From Pseudomonadota bacterium (lineage in GTDB: Bacteria; Desulfobacterota; Binatia; Binatales; Binataceae), in the NCBI GenBank assembly GCA_021325025.1, contig JAJPHZ010000016.1, forward strand, positions 372,001 through 436,000: DNA of 64,000 nucleotides, in the 5' to 3' direction. Positions within the stretch are counted from its first letter, which is position 1. Every line of letters begins with the position of its first letter. Under the pieces are notes generated by a model. The model did not search any database. It was given only the letters and a program-made list of their open reading frames with translations, and was not told the DNA's origin. The position numbers and the translations under genes are program-made. Below, one piece after another: positions 54,245 to 63,861 of this stretch.

Positions 54245-55216
54245 ATGGCGAAAATCGACTTCGACAAACTGCCGCGCTTCAGGGAACTGCCCGCGCAAAA
54301 GGGCGCGCCCGAGGGCTCGAGCTGGGGGCTGTTCGGCGAGGATTACGAACTGGGATGCCTCAACTTTCTGACTGCCGAGGGCGTGGTCGAAGCGGCGCGG
54401 CTGGTGCACAAAGGCAAGGTATTCCGCCTCGACATGAAAGTCGGCTACGGCGAGCCCACCCTGTTCGGCCGCGCCAGCGTCCGGCACAAGATCATCCGCC
54501 ACGCCGGGGCGGACGGCAAAGTGTGGGGCCATGACGACATGCTCGACAATTACAACACCCAGGAAGGCAGCCAATGGGACGGGCTGGCGCACGTGGCCCA
54601 TCCGCGCCACGGCTTCTACAACGGCGTGGCGCACGACGACATCAAGTCGGGCGCCGGCTCCAAGCTGAGCATCCACAAGTGGGCCAACCGCTTCGTCGGA
54701 CGCGGCACGCTGATCGACGTGTTCAAGTTCCGCAACGAACAGGGCCGTCCGCTCGACCCGCTGACCAAGGCGATCTACAGCCTGGACGACCTCAAAGGCG
54801 CGCTGGCCGCACAGAAGACCGGGCTTAAGCCGGGCAGCATCGTGCTGGTGCGCACCGGCTGGATGGAGTCCTACAAGAAGGCGACTGCCGAACAAAAGCG
54901 CCAGATGGCGCCGATCAACGCGCTTAGGGCGTGCGGCATCGAGGCGAGCACCGCGATGTGCGAATGGTTGTGGGACAACCGCGTGGCGGCGATCGGCACC
55001 GACTGTCCGTCGGTGGAATCGTGGCCGTTTGAGAAATCGCCCTTGCACATCTGGGCGCTGCCGCTGGCGGGCCTGCCGCTGGGCGAGCAGTTCGAGCTGG
55101 CGCCGCTGGCGGAGGACTGCGCGCAGGACGGGCGCTACGAGTTCATGGTGGTATCGGCGCCGCTCAACGTCGAAGGCGGCATCGCCTCGCCGCCCAACGC
55201 CGTGGCGATCAAGTAA
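54245..55216 (+). CDS. cyclase-family (kynurenine-formamidase-like) metal hydrolase
   Basis: A 323-residue protein of the Cyclase family (PF04199). The metal-binding motif appears as EGSQWDGLAHV, a variant of the usual G-T-H-x-D-x-x-x-H in which the first His is replaced by Gln. Later GSIVLVRTGW and WAVAAIGTDCPSVE-like segments (here RVAAIGTDCPSVESWPF) are family hallmarks. Members hydrolyse amides or lactones. GGAG is about 9 bases before the ATG at 54245. Its place after a hydrolase fits ring opening in a degradative pathway. Confidence 0.78.
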   Translation: MAKIDFDKLPRFRELPAQKGAPEGSSWGLFGEDYELGCLNFLTAEGVVEAARLVHKGKVFRLDMKVGYGEPTLFGRASVRHKIIRHAGADGKVWGHDDMLDNYNTQEGSQWDGLAHVAHPRHGFYNGVAHDDIKSGAGSKLSIHKWANRFVGRGTLIDVFKFRNEQGRPLDPLTKAIYSLDDLKGALAAQKTGLKPGSIVLVRTGWMESYKKATAEQKRQMAPINALRACGIEASTAMCEWLWDNRVAAIGTDCPSVESWPFEKSPLHIWALPLAGLPLGEQFELAPLAEDCAQDGRYEFMVVSAPLNVEGGIASPPNAVAIK

Positions 55217-55427
55217 GGAGCGGCCATGCCGCCCGGACCAGCGCCGCTGCCCGACGCCTGCTGGGAGCCGGAGTCCGGCGTTCAGCAATCTGAATAGAAA
55301 AATTCAAACGGGGCGGGCCGCCGTGCCCGCCGTGACGGGCGAGCGTTTTTGGCGCCACCGATCAATGCGAAGCATGAAGGAGTCGGCAGCGGGTCGGAGC
55401 CGAGCAGACTTGAGCTGAGCATGTACG

Positions 55428-55487
55428 CAAGCGCGAGCTGTGCTCGCGTCTCGATGACAGGCAGGGACGCCTGTCCCACCATTTCCA
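55428..55487 (+). repeat. dispersed palindromic repeat, copy 1
   Basis: About 60 bases alignable by eye to 62490-62549. Its core is GACAGGC (55456-55462), AGGGAC loop, GCCTGTC (55469-55475), a perfect 7-base-pair stem. The flanking GCAAGC, TGCTCGCG and TC-ATG segments are also shared. Confidence 0.7.
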
Positions 55488-55592
55488 GGTATTTTCAACG
55501 CTTCAGACCGCCCGATCTCATCCCGGTTTTCGCTCTCAGATCCGGCATGCGAAGATGGCTGCGGTCACTGATGACCGCAAGTGTATAAAGTC

Positions 55593-55627
55593 CAACGGAG
55601 GGCTCCGCTCTTCGGAGCCCTCCGTTG
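55593..55627. terminator. 15-base-pair perfect hairpin between convergent genes
   Basis: CAACGGAGGGCTCCG (55593-55607) and CGGAGCCCTCCGTTG (55613-55627) form a perfect stem with loop CTCTT. It lies between the cyclase-family gene (plus) and the secreted-protein gene (minus) and could terminate both. T runs on either side are weak. A smaller 8-base-pair hairpin precedes it (55560-55579). Confidence 0.65.
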
Positions 55628-55654
55628 TTGTGCGGTCCTTCAAATTGCGCCGAA

Positions 55655-56227
55655 CTATTGATCGATAAGCGCGTTGCTGACCGTGACGCAGCCGCGGGAG
55701 CCGTCGGCCAGCCGCACCGACATCGCCACCGGGTTGTGAGAAATCTGCGCCAGGTTCAGGGGCACCGCGTCCAGCGTCAGGCTCCACACCCCGCAGCTTC
55801 CCGCCGGGGTCGGCAAAGTTGCCAACGTGGCGTCCACCACGGCGCCGCCGGTGTTGCCCTCAAAGCGGGCCAACGGACTGCCGGGGTAGGTGGGCTTGAA
55901 CGCCGGGATCTTGACGGTCGTCGCCGGCGAAACAGTCCCGCAATAGCCCTGCTGCAGGCTCACCTGCAGACCGTGGGTGACGGGGTTATCCGCCAGCTTC
56001 TCGCATACATGGCCCTCGCTCGACTCGGTGTTGGAGAACGTCAAGACCAGGTCGACCTGGTCGATCGGTTCCGTGCCGACGCCGTGGGTGATGTCCACCT
56101 TGCCGCTGTGGATGGTGACCTCCGGACCTTCTACCGCCCCGGCTCCGGCGGCGAACTGCAAGATCAGGGCGGCAACGAACGCGCCGACTACAATGCTGCG
56201 AACCACTGTGACCAGGCCAACTTTCAT
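55655..56227 (-). CDS. secreted four-cysteine protein, unknown function
   Basis: A 190-residue precursor with a signal peptide (about residues 1-31, ending AGAGA). The mature part is beta-strand-rich, begins VEGPEVTIHSGKVDITHGVG, and has four Cys (HVCEK, GYCGT, GSCGV, RGCVT), which could form two disulfides. No family is recognised; it somewhat resembles an immunoglobulin-like or jelly-roll exported domain. CCCTCC on the plus strand (AGGAGGG on its own strand) gives a strong ribosome-binding site 7 bases before the ATG. A sigma-54 promoter-like sequence lies about 50 bases upstream, beside a sigma-54 regulator operon. Confidence 0.7.
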   Translation of the reverse strand: MKVGLVTVVRSIVVGAFVAALILQFAAGAGAVEGPEVTIHSGKVDITHGVGTEPIDQVDLVLTFSNTESSEGHVCEKLADNPVTHGLQVSLQQGYCGTVSPATTVKIPAFKPTYPGSPLARFEGNTGGAVVDATLATLPTPAGSCGVWSLTLDAVPLNLAQISHNPVAMSVRLADGSRGCVTVSNALIDQ

Positions 56228-56277
56228 TCTCGATCCCTCCTGTGTTTGTCGGTAACGCCGACGAGCACAGGACGAAC

Positions 56278-56294
56278 AGCAATCGGCTTGCCAG
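56278..56294 (-). promoter_or_regulatory. sigma-54 (-24/-12) promoter of the secreted-protein gene
   Basis: Read on the minus strand the sequence is CTGGCAAGCCGATTGCT, matching the consensus YTGGCACG-N4-TTGCW with one change (C to A). GG and GC are separated by exactly ten bases. The predicted start, near 56267, leaves a leader of about 40 bases with the AGGAGGG ribosome-binding site. Confidence 0.75.
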
Positions 56295-56300
56295 CTAAAA

Positions 56301-56378
56301 GTTCAGGAATTAAGCGATATTTGCGCCTGGGCGGCGTCTGAATTTTTGGACGCGGTCGCAATTCTTGAACAATGGTTC
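56301..56378 (-). promoter_or_regulatory. candidate enhancer (UAS) dyads for the sigma-54 regulator
   Basis: GTTCAGGAATT (56301-56311) and, inverted, AATTCTTGAAC (56360-56370) share 10 of 11 positions. GAACAATGGTTC (56367-56378) is a compact dyad next to the second. They lie about 35-110 bases upstream of the predicted sigma-54 start, near the range where NtrC-type activators bind. Binding by the adjacent regulator is inferred. Confidence 0.4.
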
Positions 56379-56403
56379 TGGAGCGGATGGCCGCGAGCTG
56401 CGG

Positions 56404-57797
<1,394 letters not shown>

Positions 57798-57801
<4 letters not shown>

Positions 57802-59093
57802 CTTGCTGCCGTCCGCGCCCCGGATAGCGCCTTGTGCACGGGAATCTCCATCGAGAAGCATACCCGGCCGGGCTGGTTGATGCTCAGTTGCAGATCGCCG
57901 CCATGGGCGCGCGCGACGTTGCGGGCGATCGCGAGCCCCAGCCCGGTGCCGCCCGGTTTGGTAGTGAAGAACGGTTCGAACAGATGGGCCGTGACTTCGG
58001 CGGGAATGGGTCCGGCGCTGTCGCTCACCTCAAGCCGCATCGCGCCGTCGGCGCGCGCGCGCAGCGTCACCGTGCCGCCGCCGGGGCAGGCGTCGATCGC
58101 GTTGAGCACCAGGTTGAGCAACGCCTGCTGGACCAGCGTCGAATCGAAGTCACCCTCCAGGCCGGGGTCGGCATCGAGCGCCACCGCCACGCCGTGATTG
58201 GCGGCGTGCGCGTTGGCGAGCACGGCCACGTAGCTGAGCGTGTCGGCGACGTTGGCGCGCGCGATGCGGGCGGGCCGCGGGCGCGCGTAGGCCAGAAAAT
58301 CGGAGGTCAACCGCTCCAGCCGAGACGCCTCGGCGGCCGCGATCTCGAACATCTTGCGCCGTTCGGCCTCCTCCTGGCCCGGCCGCGCGGCGGTCGCCAG
58401 CGAGCTTGAGATCATCGCCACCGGATTGCGGATCTCGTGCGCGATCGCGCTTGACAGCCGGCCCACCGCAGCCAGTTTCTCCTCCGCCGTCAGACGCTCG
58501 CGAGCGCGGTTGAGTTCTTCAAGATTGCACTTGAGCAGTTCTTCGCGCTGGCGCAGGTTGTTTACCAGCAGCCACACCAGCACCCCGGCCATGGTGTAAA
58601 TCAGCGAGGTCGCCCCCGCTTCGACGTATTCGTTGAGCGATTGCAGCCAGTAGGCGGAAAAAAAGTTGAGAAAGTCCGCCAGGCCGATGATCGCAGCCAT
58701 GGTGAGGAAGTTGAACCTGAAGGCCGCCTGGATCACCGGCACCACCATCAGAATGAAATACTGATGGTCGTCGCCCGCTTCGATAATCGACAGCGCCGTG
58801 GCCAGCACGGCATTGAGCGCGATCGGCCACCAGGTCAGGATCAGGTCGGCGAGTCCGGAGGTGACTTCGCGCGTCGTTCCAAGCCAGAGCAACTCCGCGA
58901 TTTGAAGCAAAAACCCGCCGACCAGCAGGGCGATGCTGAGCGGCGAGGGCAGTCCGACATAGCCGGTCAGAGTGGTATGAATGAGGAGCAACGACCCGAT
59001 CAGCATCAGGTTGAGGAGTGCAAGAACCCAATGCTGGCGGCGTAGTGATTCGAAGTCAAAGACCCCGGGAGAATCGGTATACAGGGGCGTCAT
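57798..59093 (-). CDS. membrane sensor histidine kinase
   Basis: A 431-residue kinase with about six hydrophobic N-terminal helices (residues about 20-190) and no large periplasmic domain, so it may sense a membrane or cytoplasmic cue. The H-box is AIAHEIRNPVAMISSSL, the N-box is LLNLVLNAIDACPGGG, and GTGLGLAIARNVARAHGGDL is the G2 box. The class resembles NtrB/ZraS-type partners of sigma-54 regulators. The ATG at 59093 is chosen over a start 33 bases upstream. It is translationally coupled to the response regulator gene. Confidence 0.92.
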
Positions 59094-59307
59094 GTGCGGC
59101 GCGCGCTGGGCGCAGGACGAGCGCACGCTTAAACGGCTAGATTGTCACCCGATGGGCGGCGGTAATCAACCGCTGATAGGGCGGCGGGCGGCGTGGCGCG
59201 GCCGGGGACATCGGTTCGGTTTGCTCCCAAATGGGTCCGGGAGCATCCCACCCCCCTGCGCTCGGCGGCGGCGCCGTGGTATCTTTGAGGCGCGCAGGAA
59301 ACGTCAG

Positions 59308-59922
59308 ATGATTGCGATCGTCGATTACCGGGCCGGCAACCTGACCAGCGTGGCGCGCGCGCTGGAGCATCTGGGCCATCGATGCGAAATCACCGACCGG
59401 CCCGAGGCGATCCGGGCCGCCCAGCGCGTGATTTTGCCCGGCGTGGGCGCCGCCGGCGCCACCATGGACCACCTGCGGCGGCTGGGTTTGGAACGCGTGC
59501 TGCGCGAGGACGTAATCGGCGCGGGCAAGCCGTTTTTGGGCATCTGCATCGGCATCCAGATCCTGATGGACCACAGCGAGGAGGATGACGCACGATGCCT
59601 GGGCGTGGTCGCCGGCAAGGTTGTGCGCTTTCCCACGGCGGTGGACGGCCGCTTGCTGAAGGTGCCGCAGATCGGCTGGAACCGCGTGCACCAGGTGCGA
59701 CCCCATCCGGTCTTTGACGGCGTGCCCGATGGCAGCCACTTTTACTTCGTCAACTCCTACTATCCGGTGCCGGCCGAGCCGTCGGTGGTGATCGCCACCG
59801 CGGAACATGGTGTAGTATTTTGCGCCGCTCTGGCGCGGGGGCGGCTGGTCGCCACGCAGTTCCATCTGGAGAAAAGCGGCGCGGCGGGGCTGCGCGTGCT
59901 GGATAATTTCTGCAGGCTCTGA
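59308..59922 (+). CDS. hisH: imidazole glycerol phosphate synthase, glutamine amidotransferase subunit
   Basis: A 204-residue class I glutamine amidotransferase. The nucleophile is in LGICIGIQ (canonical LGICLGMQ) and the His/Glu pair in QFHLEKSG (canonical QFHPEKSG). PGVGAAG and VPQIGWN are typical HisH segments. It releases ammonia from glutamine and channels it to HisF for the fifth step of histidine synthesis. AGGA precedes the ATG by 8 bases; hisF follows 5 bases after the stop. No other his genes are nearby. Confidence 0.93.
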   Translation: MIAIVDYRAGNLTSVARALEHLGHRCEITDRPEAIRAAQRVILPGVGAAGATMDHLRRLGLERVLREDVIGAGKPFLGICIGIQILMDHSEEDDARCLGVVAGKVVRFPTAVDGRLLKVPQIGWNRVHQVRPHPVFDGVPDGSHFYFVNSYYPVPAEPSVVIATAEHGVVFCAALARGRLVATQFHLEKSGAAGLRVLDNFCRL

Positions 59923-59927
59923 GCCAG

Positions 59928-60719
59928 ATGCTTTCCAAACGTATCATTCCCTGCCTGGATGTCCGTGCCGGCAAGGTGACCAAGGGAATCGAGTTCAAGG
60001 GCAACGTCGATGTCGGCGACCCGGTCGCGATGGCCCGCGCGTACTACGCGCAGGGCGCCGACGAACTGGTCTTCTATGACATCACCGCCTCCAACGAGCG
60101 GCGCGCAATTATGATCGACGTGGTGCGGGCGGTGGCGCGCGAAATCTTCATCCCCTTCAGCGTGGGCGGCGGCCTGCGCACGCTGGAGGACATGCGCGCG
60201 GTGCTGCTGGCGGGCGCGGAGAAGGTCTCGATCGATTCGGGTGCGGTGCGCAACCCCGACCTTATCACGCAGGGGGCAAAGGCGTTCGGCAGCCAATGCA
60301 TCGTGCTCTCGATGCAGGTCAAGAAGACCGGCGCGCGTCCCGCCGTGCCCTCGGGCTACGAAGTGGTGATCGACGGCGGGCGGCTGTTCACCGGCAAGGA
60401 CGCCGTCGAGTGGGCGCGCCAGGGCGAAGCATTGGGCGCGGGCGAGTTGTGCATCAACTCGATCGATCGCGACGGCACCAACGCCGGCTTCGAGCTGGAG
60501 CTGACCGGCGCCATCAGCCGCGCCGTGTCGATTCCGGTGATCGCGTCGGGCGGTGCCGGCACCCCCGAGCATCTGCGCCAGGCCTTTGTGCAAGCGGGCG
60601 CCGACGCGGCGATCGTCGCCTCGATGGTGCATTACGGCACCTATCCAATCCCGGTCATAAAGCGCTATTTACACGAGCACGGAGTCGAAGTGCGCAACGG
60701 CAGTTGGGCAGGAGAGTGA
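59928..60719 (+). CDS. hisF: imidazole glycerol phosphate synthase cyclase subunit (HisF), Gln at position 130
   Basis: A 263-residue TIM barrel. [19 protein letters not shown] carries the catalytic base Asp11, and SIDRDGT and [12 protein letters not shown] are the phosphate-binding and barrel-end motifs. By direct residue count, position 130, the catalytic acid Asp in Thermotoga HisF, is Gln here (VLSMQVKK in place of V-V-A-I-D-A-K-R). An insertion-like [14 protein letters not shown] follows. It may be a lineage-wide variant or a paralogue with a changed role. Paired with hisH and followed 6 bases later by the lumazine synthase gene. Confidence 0.9.
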   Translation: MLSKRIIPCLDVRAGKVTKGIEFKGNVDVGDPVAMARAYYAQGADELVFYDITASNERRAIMIDVVRAVAREIFIPFSVGGGLRTLEDMRAVLLAGAEKVSIDSGAVRNPDLITQGAKAFGSQCIVLSMQVKKTGARPAVPSGYEVVIDGGRLFTGKDAVEWARQGEALGAGELCINSIDRDGTNAGFELELTGAISRAVSIPVIASGGAGTPEHLRQAFVQAGADAAIVASMVHYGTYPIPVIKRYLHEHGVEVRNGSWAGE

Positions 60720-60725
60720 AGTGAA

Positions 60726-61160
60726 ATGGCCGGAAAGGAGCGCGACGTGAAACTGGCGCTGGTGGCCGCGGATTTCAATTTCGACGTGACTTCGCTGATG
60801 CTGGAGCGGGCGCGCCACCACGCCGAGTTTTTGGGCGTCGAGGCGATGGTGGTCCATGTGCCGGGCGTCTTCGACATGCCCGCGGTGATCAAAAAACTGC
60901 TCGCCCGCAAGGACATCGACGGCGTAGTGTTGATCGGTGCGGTGATCAAGGGCGACACCCAGCACGACGAGGTGATCATGCACGCCACCGCGCAGGCCTC
61001 CGCGCAGTTGGCCGCGCAAACCGGCAAGCCGGTGGGCTTCGGCGTCACCGGTCCCGGCATGACGCGCGAGCAGGCCGTCGACCGCATCGACAACGCCCGC
61101 AACGCGGTCGAGTCGGTGGTCCGCCTGCTGCAGACGCTGAAGCAGATCGATTCGGTGTAA
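60726..61160 (+). CDS. ribH: 6,7-dimethyl-8-ribityllumazine synthase, archaeal type
   Basis: A 144-residue protein that makes the riboflavin precursor from 5-amino-6-ribitylaminouracil and dihydroxybutanone phosphate. VPGVFDMPAVIKKLL and GAVIKGDTQHDEVIMHATA match the archaeal RibH pattern (VPGVFDMP, then ...HDEI), as does VTGPGMTREQAVDRIDNARNAVE. Typical bacterial RibH instead has GAVIRG-T-HF-YV. A GTG at 60747 with AAGGAG 6 bases upstream is an alternative start that fits archaeal N-termini. Riboflavin precursors also feed F420 chemistry, which this genome uses. Confidence 0.88.
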   Translation: MAGKERDVKLALVAADFNFDVTSLMLERARHHAEFLGVEAMVVHVPGVFDMPAVIKKLLARKDIDGVVLIGAVIKGDTQHDEVIMHATAQASAQLAAQTGKPVGFGVTGPGMTREQAVDRIDNARNAVESVVRLLQTLKQIDSV

Positions 61161-61190
61161 CAGCGCGCGCTGACATCCTCATGCCGACCA

Positions 61191-61211
61191 CTTTGTGCAT
61201 ACTGTGCAAAG
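61191..61211. promoter_or_regulatory. imperfect palindrome upstream of the MerR-TPR gene
   Basis: CTTTG (61191-61195) and CAAAG (61207-61211) flank a TGCA-containing centre. It lies about 20 bases upstream of the -35 element and could be an operator. The arms are short. Confidence 0.25.
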
Positions 61212-61227
61212 TCGAGACGGGAGCGGC

Positions 61228-61257
61228 TTGAGCGCGCGGCGAGCGCGGACTTATACT
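61228..61257 (+). promoter_or_regulatory. sigma-70-like promoter of the MerR-TPR gene
   Basis: TTGAGC (61228-61233), 18 bases, then TATACT (61252-61257). The expected transcript start near 61264 is only 2-3 bases before the ATG at 61267, so the mRNA would be leaderless or nearly so. No Shine-Dalgarno sequence is present. Confidence 0.55.
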
Positions 61258-61266
61258 GCGCGCAGA

Positions 61267-62088
61267 ATGAGCAAGAGGGGCGGAGCGGCGGAGCGGAAAA
61301 ACTTCTCGACGCGGATGGCGGCGCGAATCCTGGCAATCTCGCCCGAGCGCATCCGCTATTGGGTCCGGCGCAAACTGGTCAAACCGGCGGCGGTGCGCGG
61401 CCGCCACTATCAGTTCACATTCGAAGATCTGCTCATGATGCGTCTGGCCAAGGAGCTGCTGCCCAACCGGCGCCGGCTCGAGGCGGTGGCGCGATGCTTC
61501 CAGCGCGTCGGCCAGATGCAGCGCCCGGTCACCGCGGTCAAGCTTTACGAAGAGGACGGCCGCATTATGGTGCGCGACGGCGCGGTGACCTTCGAGGCCG
61601 AGACCGGCCAGATGCTGCTGGACTACGGCATGGCGCCGGCCGCCGGCCAGACGATAAGTCAGGCGGACGCGCCGGTGCGCCTGCGCCGGCTGCTGGAGGC
61701 CGCCGCGGGGCTTGAGGAGAGCAACCCGGCGCGCGCCATCCAACTGTATCGCGAATACCTGGAACATCGCCCCCGCGACAGCGCGATTCATCGCCGGCTC
61801 AGCACCATGCTCGAGGGCGCCGGCGACCCACACAGTGCGGTACGCCATTTGGACGCCGCTGCGGTGCTGGAGCCGGACAACGCGGAGCTGCACTTCGACC
61901 TGGGCGTGCTCTACCGCAAGTTGCACAACATGGAGCGCGCGGCGGTCAGCTTCAGCCGCGCCCTGGAATGCGAGCCCGACCTGATCGAGGCCCATCTCCA
62001 TCTCGCCCAGATCTACGAGCAGCAGGGGCGCAAGCGCGAGGCCATGCGCCATCTCAGCGCCGCCCATCGGTTGATCAACCAGGATTAA
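61267..62088 (+). CDS. MerR-like DNA-binding protein with TPR domain
   Basis: A 273-residue protein. The N-terminus (about 15-80) is a MerR-type winged helix (FSTRMAARILAISPERIRYWVRRKLVKP, then a wing and YQFTFEDLLMMRLAKELL). The C-terminal half (about 155-270) contains TPR repeats with A-x-x-L/Y-x-x-A-L-E patterns (IQLYREYLEHRP, LHFDLGVLYRKLHNMERAAVSF, AHLHLAQIYEQQGRKREAM). MerR-like/TPR proteins of this kind are poorly characterised, probably regulators that bind a partner via TPR. The ATG at 61267 fits the leaderless promoter just upstream. Confidence 0.8.
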   Translation: MSKRGGAAERKNFSTRMAARILAISPERIRYWVRRKLVKPAAVRGRHYQFTFEDLLMMRLAKELLPNRRRLEAVARCFQRVGQMQRPVTAVKLYEEDGRIMVRDGAVTFEAETGQMLLDYGMAPAAGQTISQADAPVRLRRLLEAAAGLEESNPARAIQLYREYLEHRPRDSAIHRRLSTMLEGAGDPHSAVRHLDAAAVLEPDNAELHFDLGVLYRKLHNMERAAVSFSRALECEPDLIEAHLHLAQIYEQQGRKREAMRHLSAAHRLINQD

Positions 62089-62615
62089 GCGTTCTTTTAT
62101 TTTATTCACGCGCGGCGGACGCTATATGCGTGCTTTGATGGGGACGCAAAGCTTCCGCCCGCCAGCGATGTCGATGAGAGCCGCAGTCATGGAGGCGATT
62201 CGCAAACCGCTGGCTCGCACCATCGCTACGCCCGGGAGCCTCGGTTCGACTTACAGCGTTGCTGCTAAGCCCTCACCCGCAGAGCGATTTTGCTGGCGCA
62301 AACTCGCTCCGCGGCCTCTCCCGGTTTGCGGCTGCGGACCGCGTCCGCTGCCGCGGGCGAGGCTCCAAAGATACGCCGCCTCCTTCTTTTGACCCCTCTC
62401 CCACAATCGGTTGTGTGGGAGCGCGAGGCTGAAGTATGCAGCACTTGCGGCCCGCCCACTGATGCTTTTGGGCTGAATCTTTACAAGATGGCGCAAGCAG
62501 CAAAATGCTCGCGCATCAATGGCGGGCAGGGACGCCCGCCCCACTATTGTTTTGCTCGGATTATCGAGGCAGTGCAAAACCTGTCAACTCTATGGGTGCG
62601 CAATCGCAGCCGTCT
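62089..62615. other. 527-base intergenic region with repeats
   Basis: No credible gene. After the MerR-TPR stop there is a T-rich stretch (62093-62107). A GC-rich block at about 62270-62330 reads like the dispersed repeats common in such genomes. TCCCACA/TGTGGGA (62399-62405, 62414-62420) forms a hairpin, and the second copy of the dispersed repeat follows at 62490-62549. Confidence 0.55.
62490..62549 (+). repeat. dispersed palindromic repeat, copy 2
   Basis: Shares GCAAGC, TGCTCGCG, TC-ATGG and the core with 55428-55487. The core is GGCGGGC (62521-62527), AGGGAC loop, GCCCGCC (62534-62540), a perfect 7-base-pair stem. Arm bases differ from copy 1 in a pairing-preserving way. Confidence 0.7.
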
Positions 62616-63836
62616 TCACGCCAGCTTGTAGGCGCGGGCGACGTTTTCGCCCAGGATGCCGCGGGCCATCTCGTCGGGCATCTCTGCCACCAGCTCGCGC
62701 ACCTCTTCCATGTAATTGGGCGGATGGTCGACGTGGGGAAAGTCGCTGGCCCAGAAGAACCTGTCGATTCCCACGTACGGCATCACGTGGCGCAGGCACT
62801 TCTCGTCGGGGTCGCCCGAGATGAAGCATTGGCGCTTGAAATAATACGAGGGCTTTTCGCTCAGCGGCACCCCGGCGCCGAACAGCGTGCCTTCGTAGAT
62901 GGCGTCGGCGCGATCGAGGTACCATCCGATCCATCCCGCGCCCGACTCCAGCACCACGAAGCGCAGGCGCGGAAATTTTTCGAACACGCCGTAGGCGAAC
63001 ATGGTTGAGAACGCCATCATCGGCCCCTGGTTGACGTGCATGTCGCCGTACCACAAGCGCGCCGGACCTTTGATGGGCTCATAGCGCGTGTGAATCGTGG
63101 TGTCGGCCGGCTCGATGCTGGGATGGACGGCGACGGGCACGTCGAGGTCCTGCGCGGCGGCGAACAGCGGATCATGGTCGGGATGGCCGTGGGGTTTGCG
63201 GTCGGCGGTAAACGACGCGATGAACGCCCCCTTGCATCCGTCCTCCTTGACCGCGCGCTCCAGTTCGCGCGCCGCCGCCTGCGAATCGAGCAATGAGACG
63301 TGCGCAATCGGCACCAGGCGGCCGCCGGAGTCATGGCAGAAGTCGCCGATCCAGCGGTTGTAGGCGCGGCAGTAGGCGGCGGTGATTTCCGGGTCGTGGC
63401 GGACGTCGCCCTCCCACGCCAGACCCAGGGTCGGGTAGAGCACCGACTTGGCCAGCCCTTCAGTGTCCATCCGCTCCAGGCGTTCCTTGGGGAACATTGT
63501 GCCGTGACCCGCGCTGTTGGCGTAGGTCTCCTCTTTAGTGACCGGGATGAACGGCGTCGGTCCTTTCTTGCCGCCGGCGATCCAGGCCTTGCGCCGCTGG
63601 CGCATCTCTTGCACGAAGCGGCCCATGCTGCTCAGCCGCGGCAGGTTGTAGCGGTCGATGCAGGTGGCGGGCTTGCCGTCGACCTCCGCGTAGTCCCATC
63701 CCTCGTCGTCCCTGCGGATGCGGATGGCGCGCGGCTTGTACTTCGCCTCCAGGTACTTTTCCCACAGATCGGGCGGCTCCAGGATATGTCCATCGGCGTC
63801 TATAATCATCCGCTCTTTGCTTTTGATGTCCGCCAT
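62616..63836 (-). CDS. amidohydrolase family protein (TIM-barrel metal hydrolase)
   Basis: A 406-residue Amidohydro_2 protein. It starts MIIDADGHILEPPDLWEKYLEAKYKPRA, a close relative of the enzyme encoded at 33360. VPVAVHPSIEPAD supplies a His, and FFWASDFPHVDHPPNYMEE the C-terminal Asp/His site. A tyrosine- and lysine-rich insertion (about 65-105) distinguishes it. Probably a hydrolase or decarboxylase of a ring-cleavage or side-chain intermediate. The ATG at 63836 is chosen; a 21-residue upstream extension lacks conserved features. Confidence 0.82.
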   Translation of the reverse strand: MADIKSKERMIIDADGHILEPPDLWEKYLEAKYKPRAIRIRRDDEGWDYAEVDGKPATCIDRYNLPRLSSMGRFVQEMRQRRKAWIAGGKKGPTPFIPVTKEETYANSAGHGTMFPKERLERMDTEGLAKSVLYPTLGLAWEGDVRHDPEITAAYCRAYNRWIGDFCHDSGGRLVPIAHVSLLDSQAAARELERAVKEDGCKGAFIASFTADRKPHGHPDHDPLFAAAQDLDVPVAVHPSIEPADTTIHTRYEPIKGPARLWYGDMHVNQGPMMAFSTMFAYGVFEKFPRLRFVVLESGAGWIGWYLDRADAIYEGTLFGAGVPLSEKPSYYFKRQCFISGDPDEKCLRHVMPYVGIDRFFWASDFPHVDHPPNYMEEVRELVAEMPDEMARGILGENVARAYKLA

Positions 63837-63861
63837 AGTAAATCTTTCAGTATAGGGGGCT

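Larger units (their letters stand above)
55217..55654. other. 438-base intergenic region with palindromes and a repeat copy
   Basis: No reading frame is credible. The region contains a GC-rich inverted element around 55309-55345 (GGCGGGC with GCCCGCC), one copy of a dispersed repeat (55428-55487), a TGCGGTCA/TGACCGCA hairpin (55560-55579) and a 15-base-pair hairpin (55593-55627). The density of palindromes suggests a REP-like cluster between convergently transcribed genes. Confidence 0.6.

Noticed and set aside
52079-54267. Two long minus-strand frames over the kinase, enoyl-CoA hydratase and hydrolase genes
   Set aside because: The plus-strand genes carry clear catalytic motifs; these are shadows.
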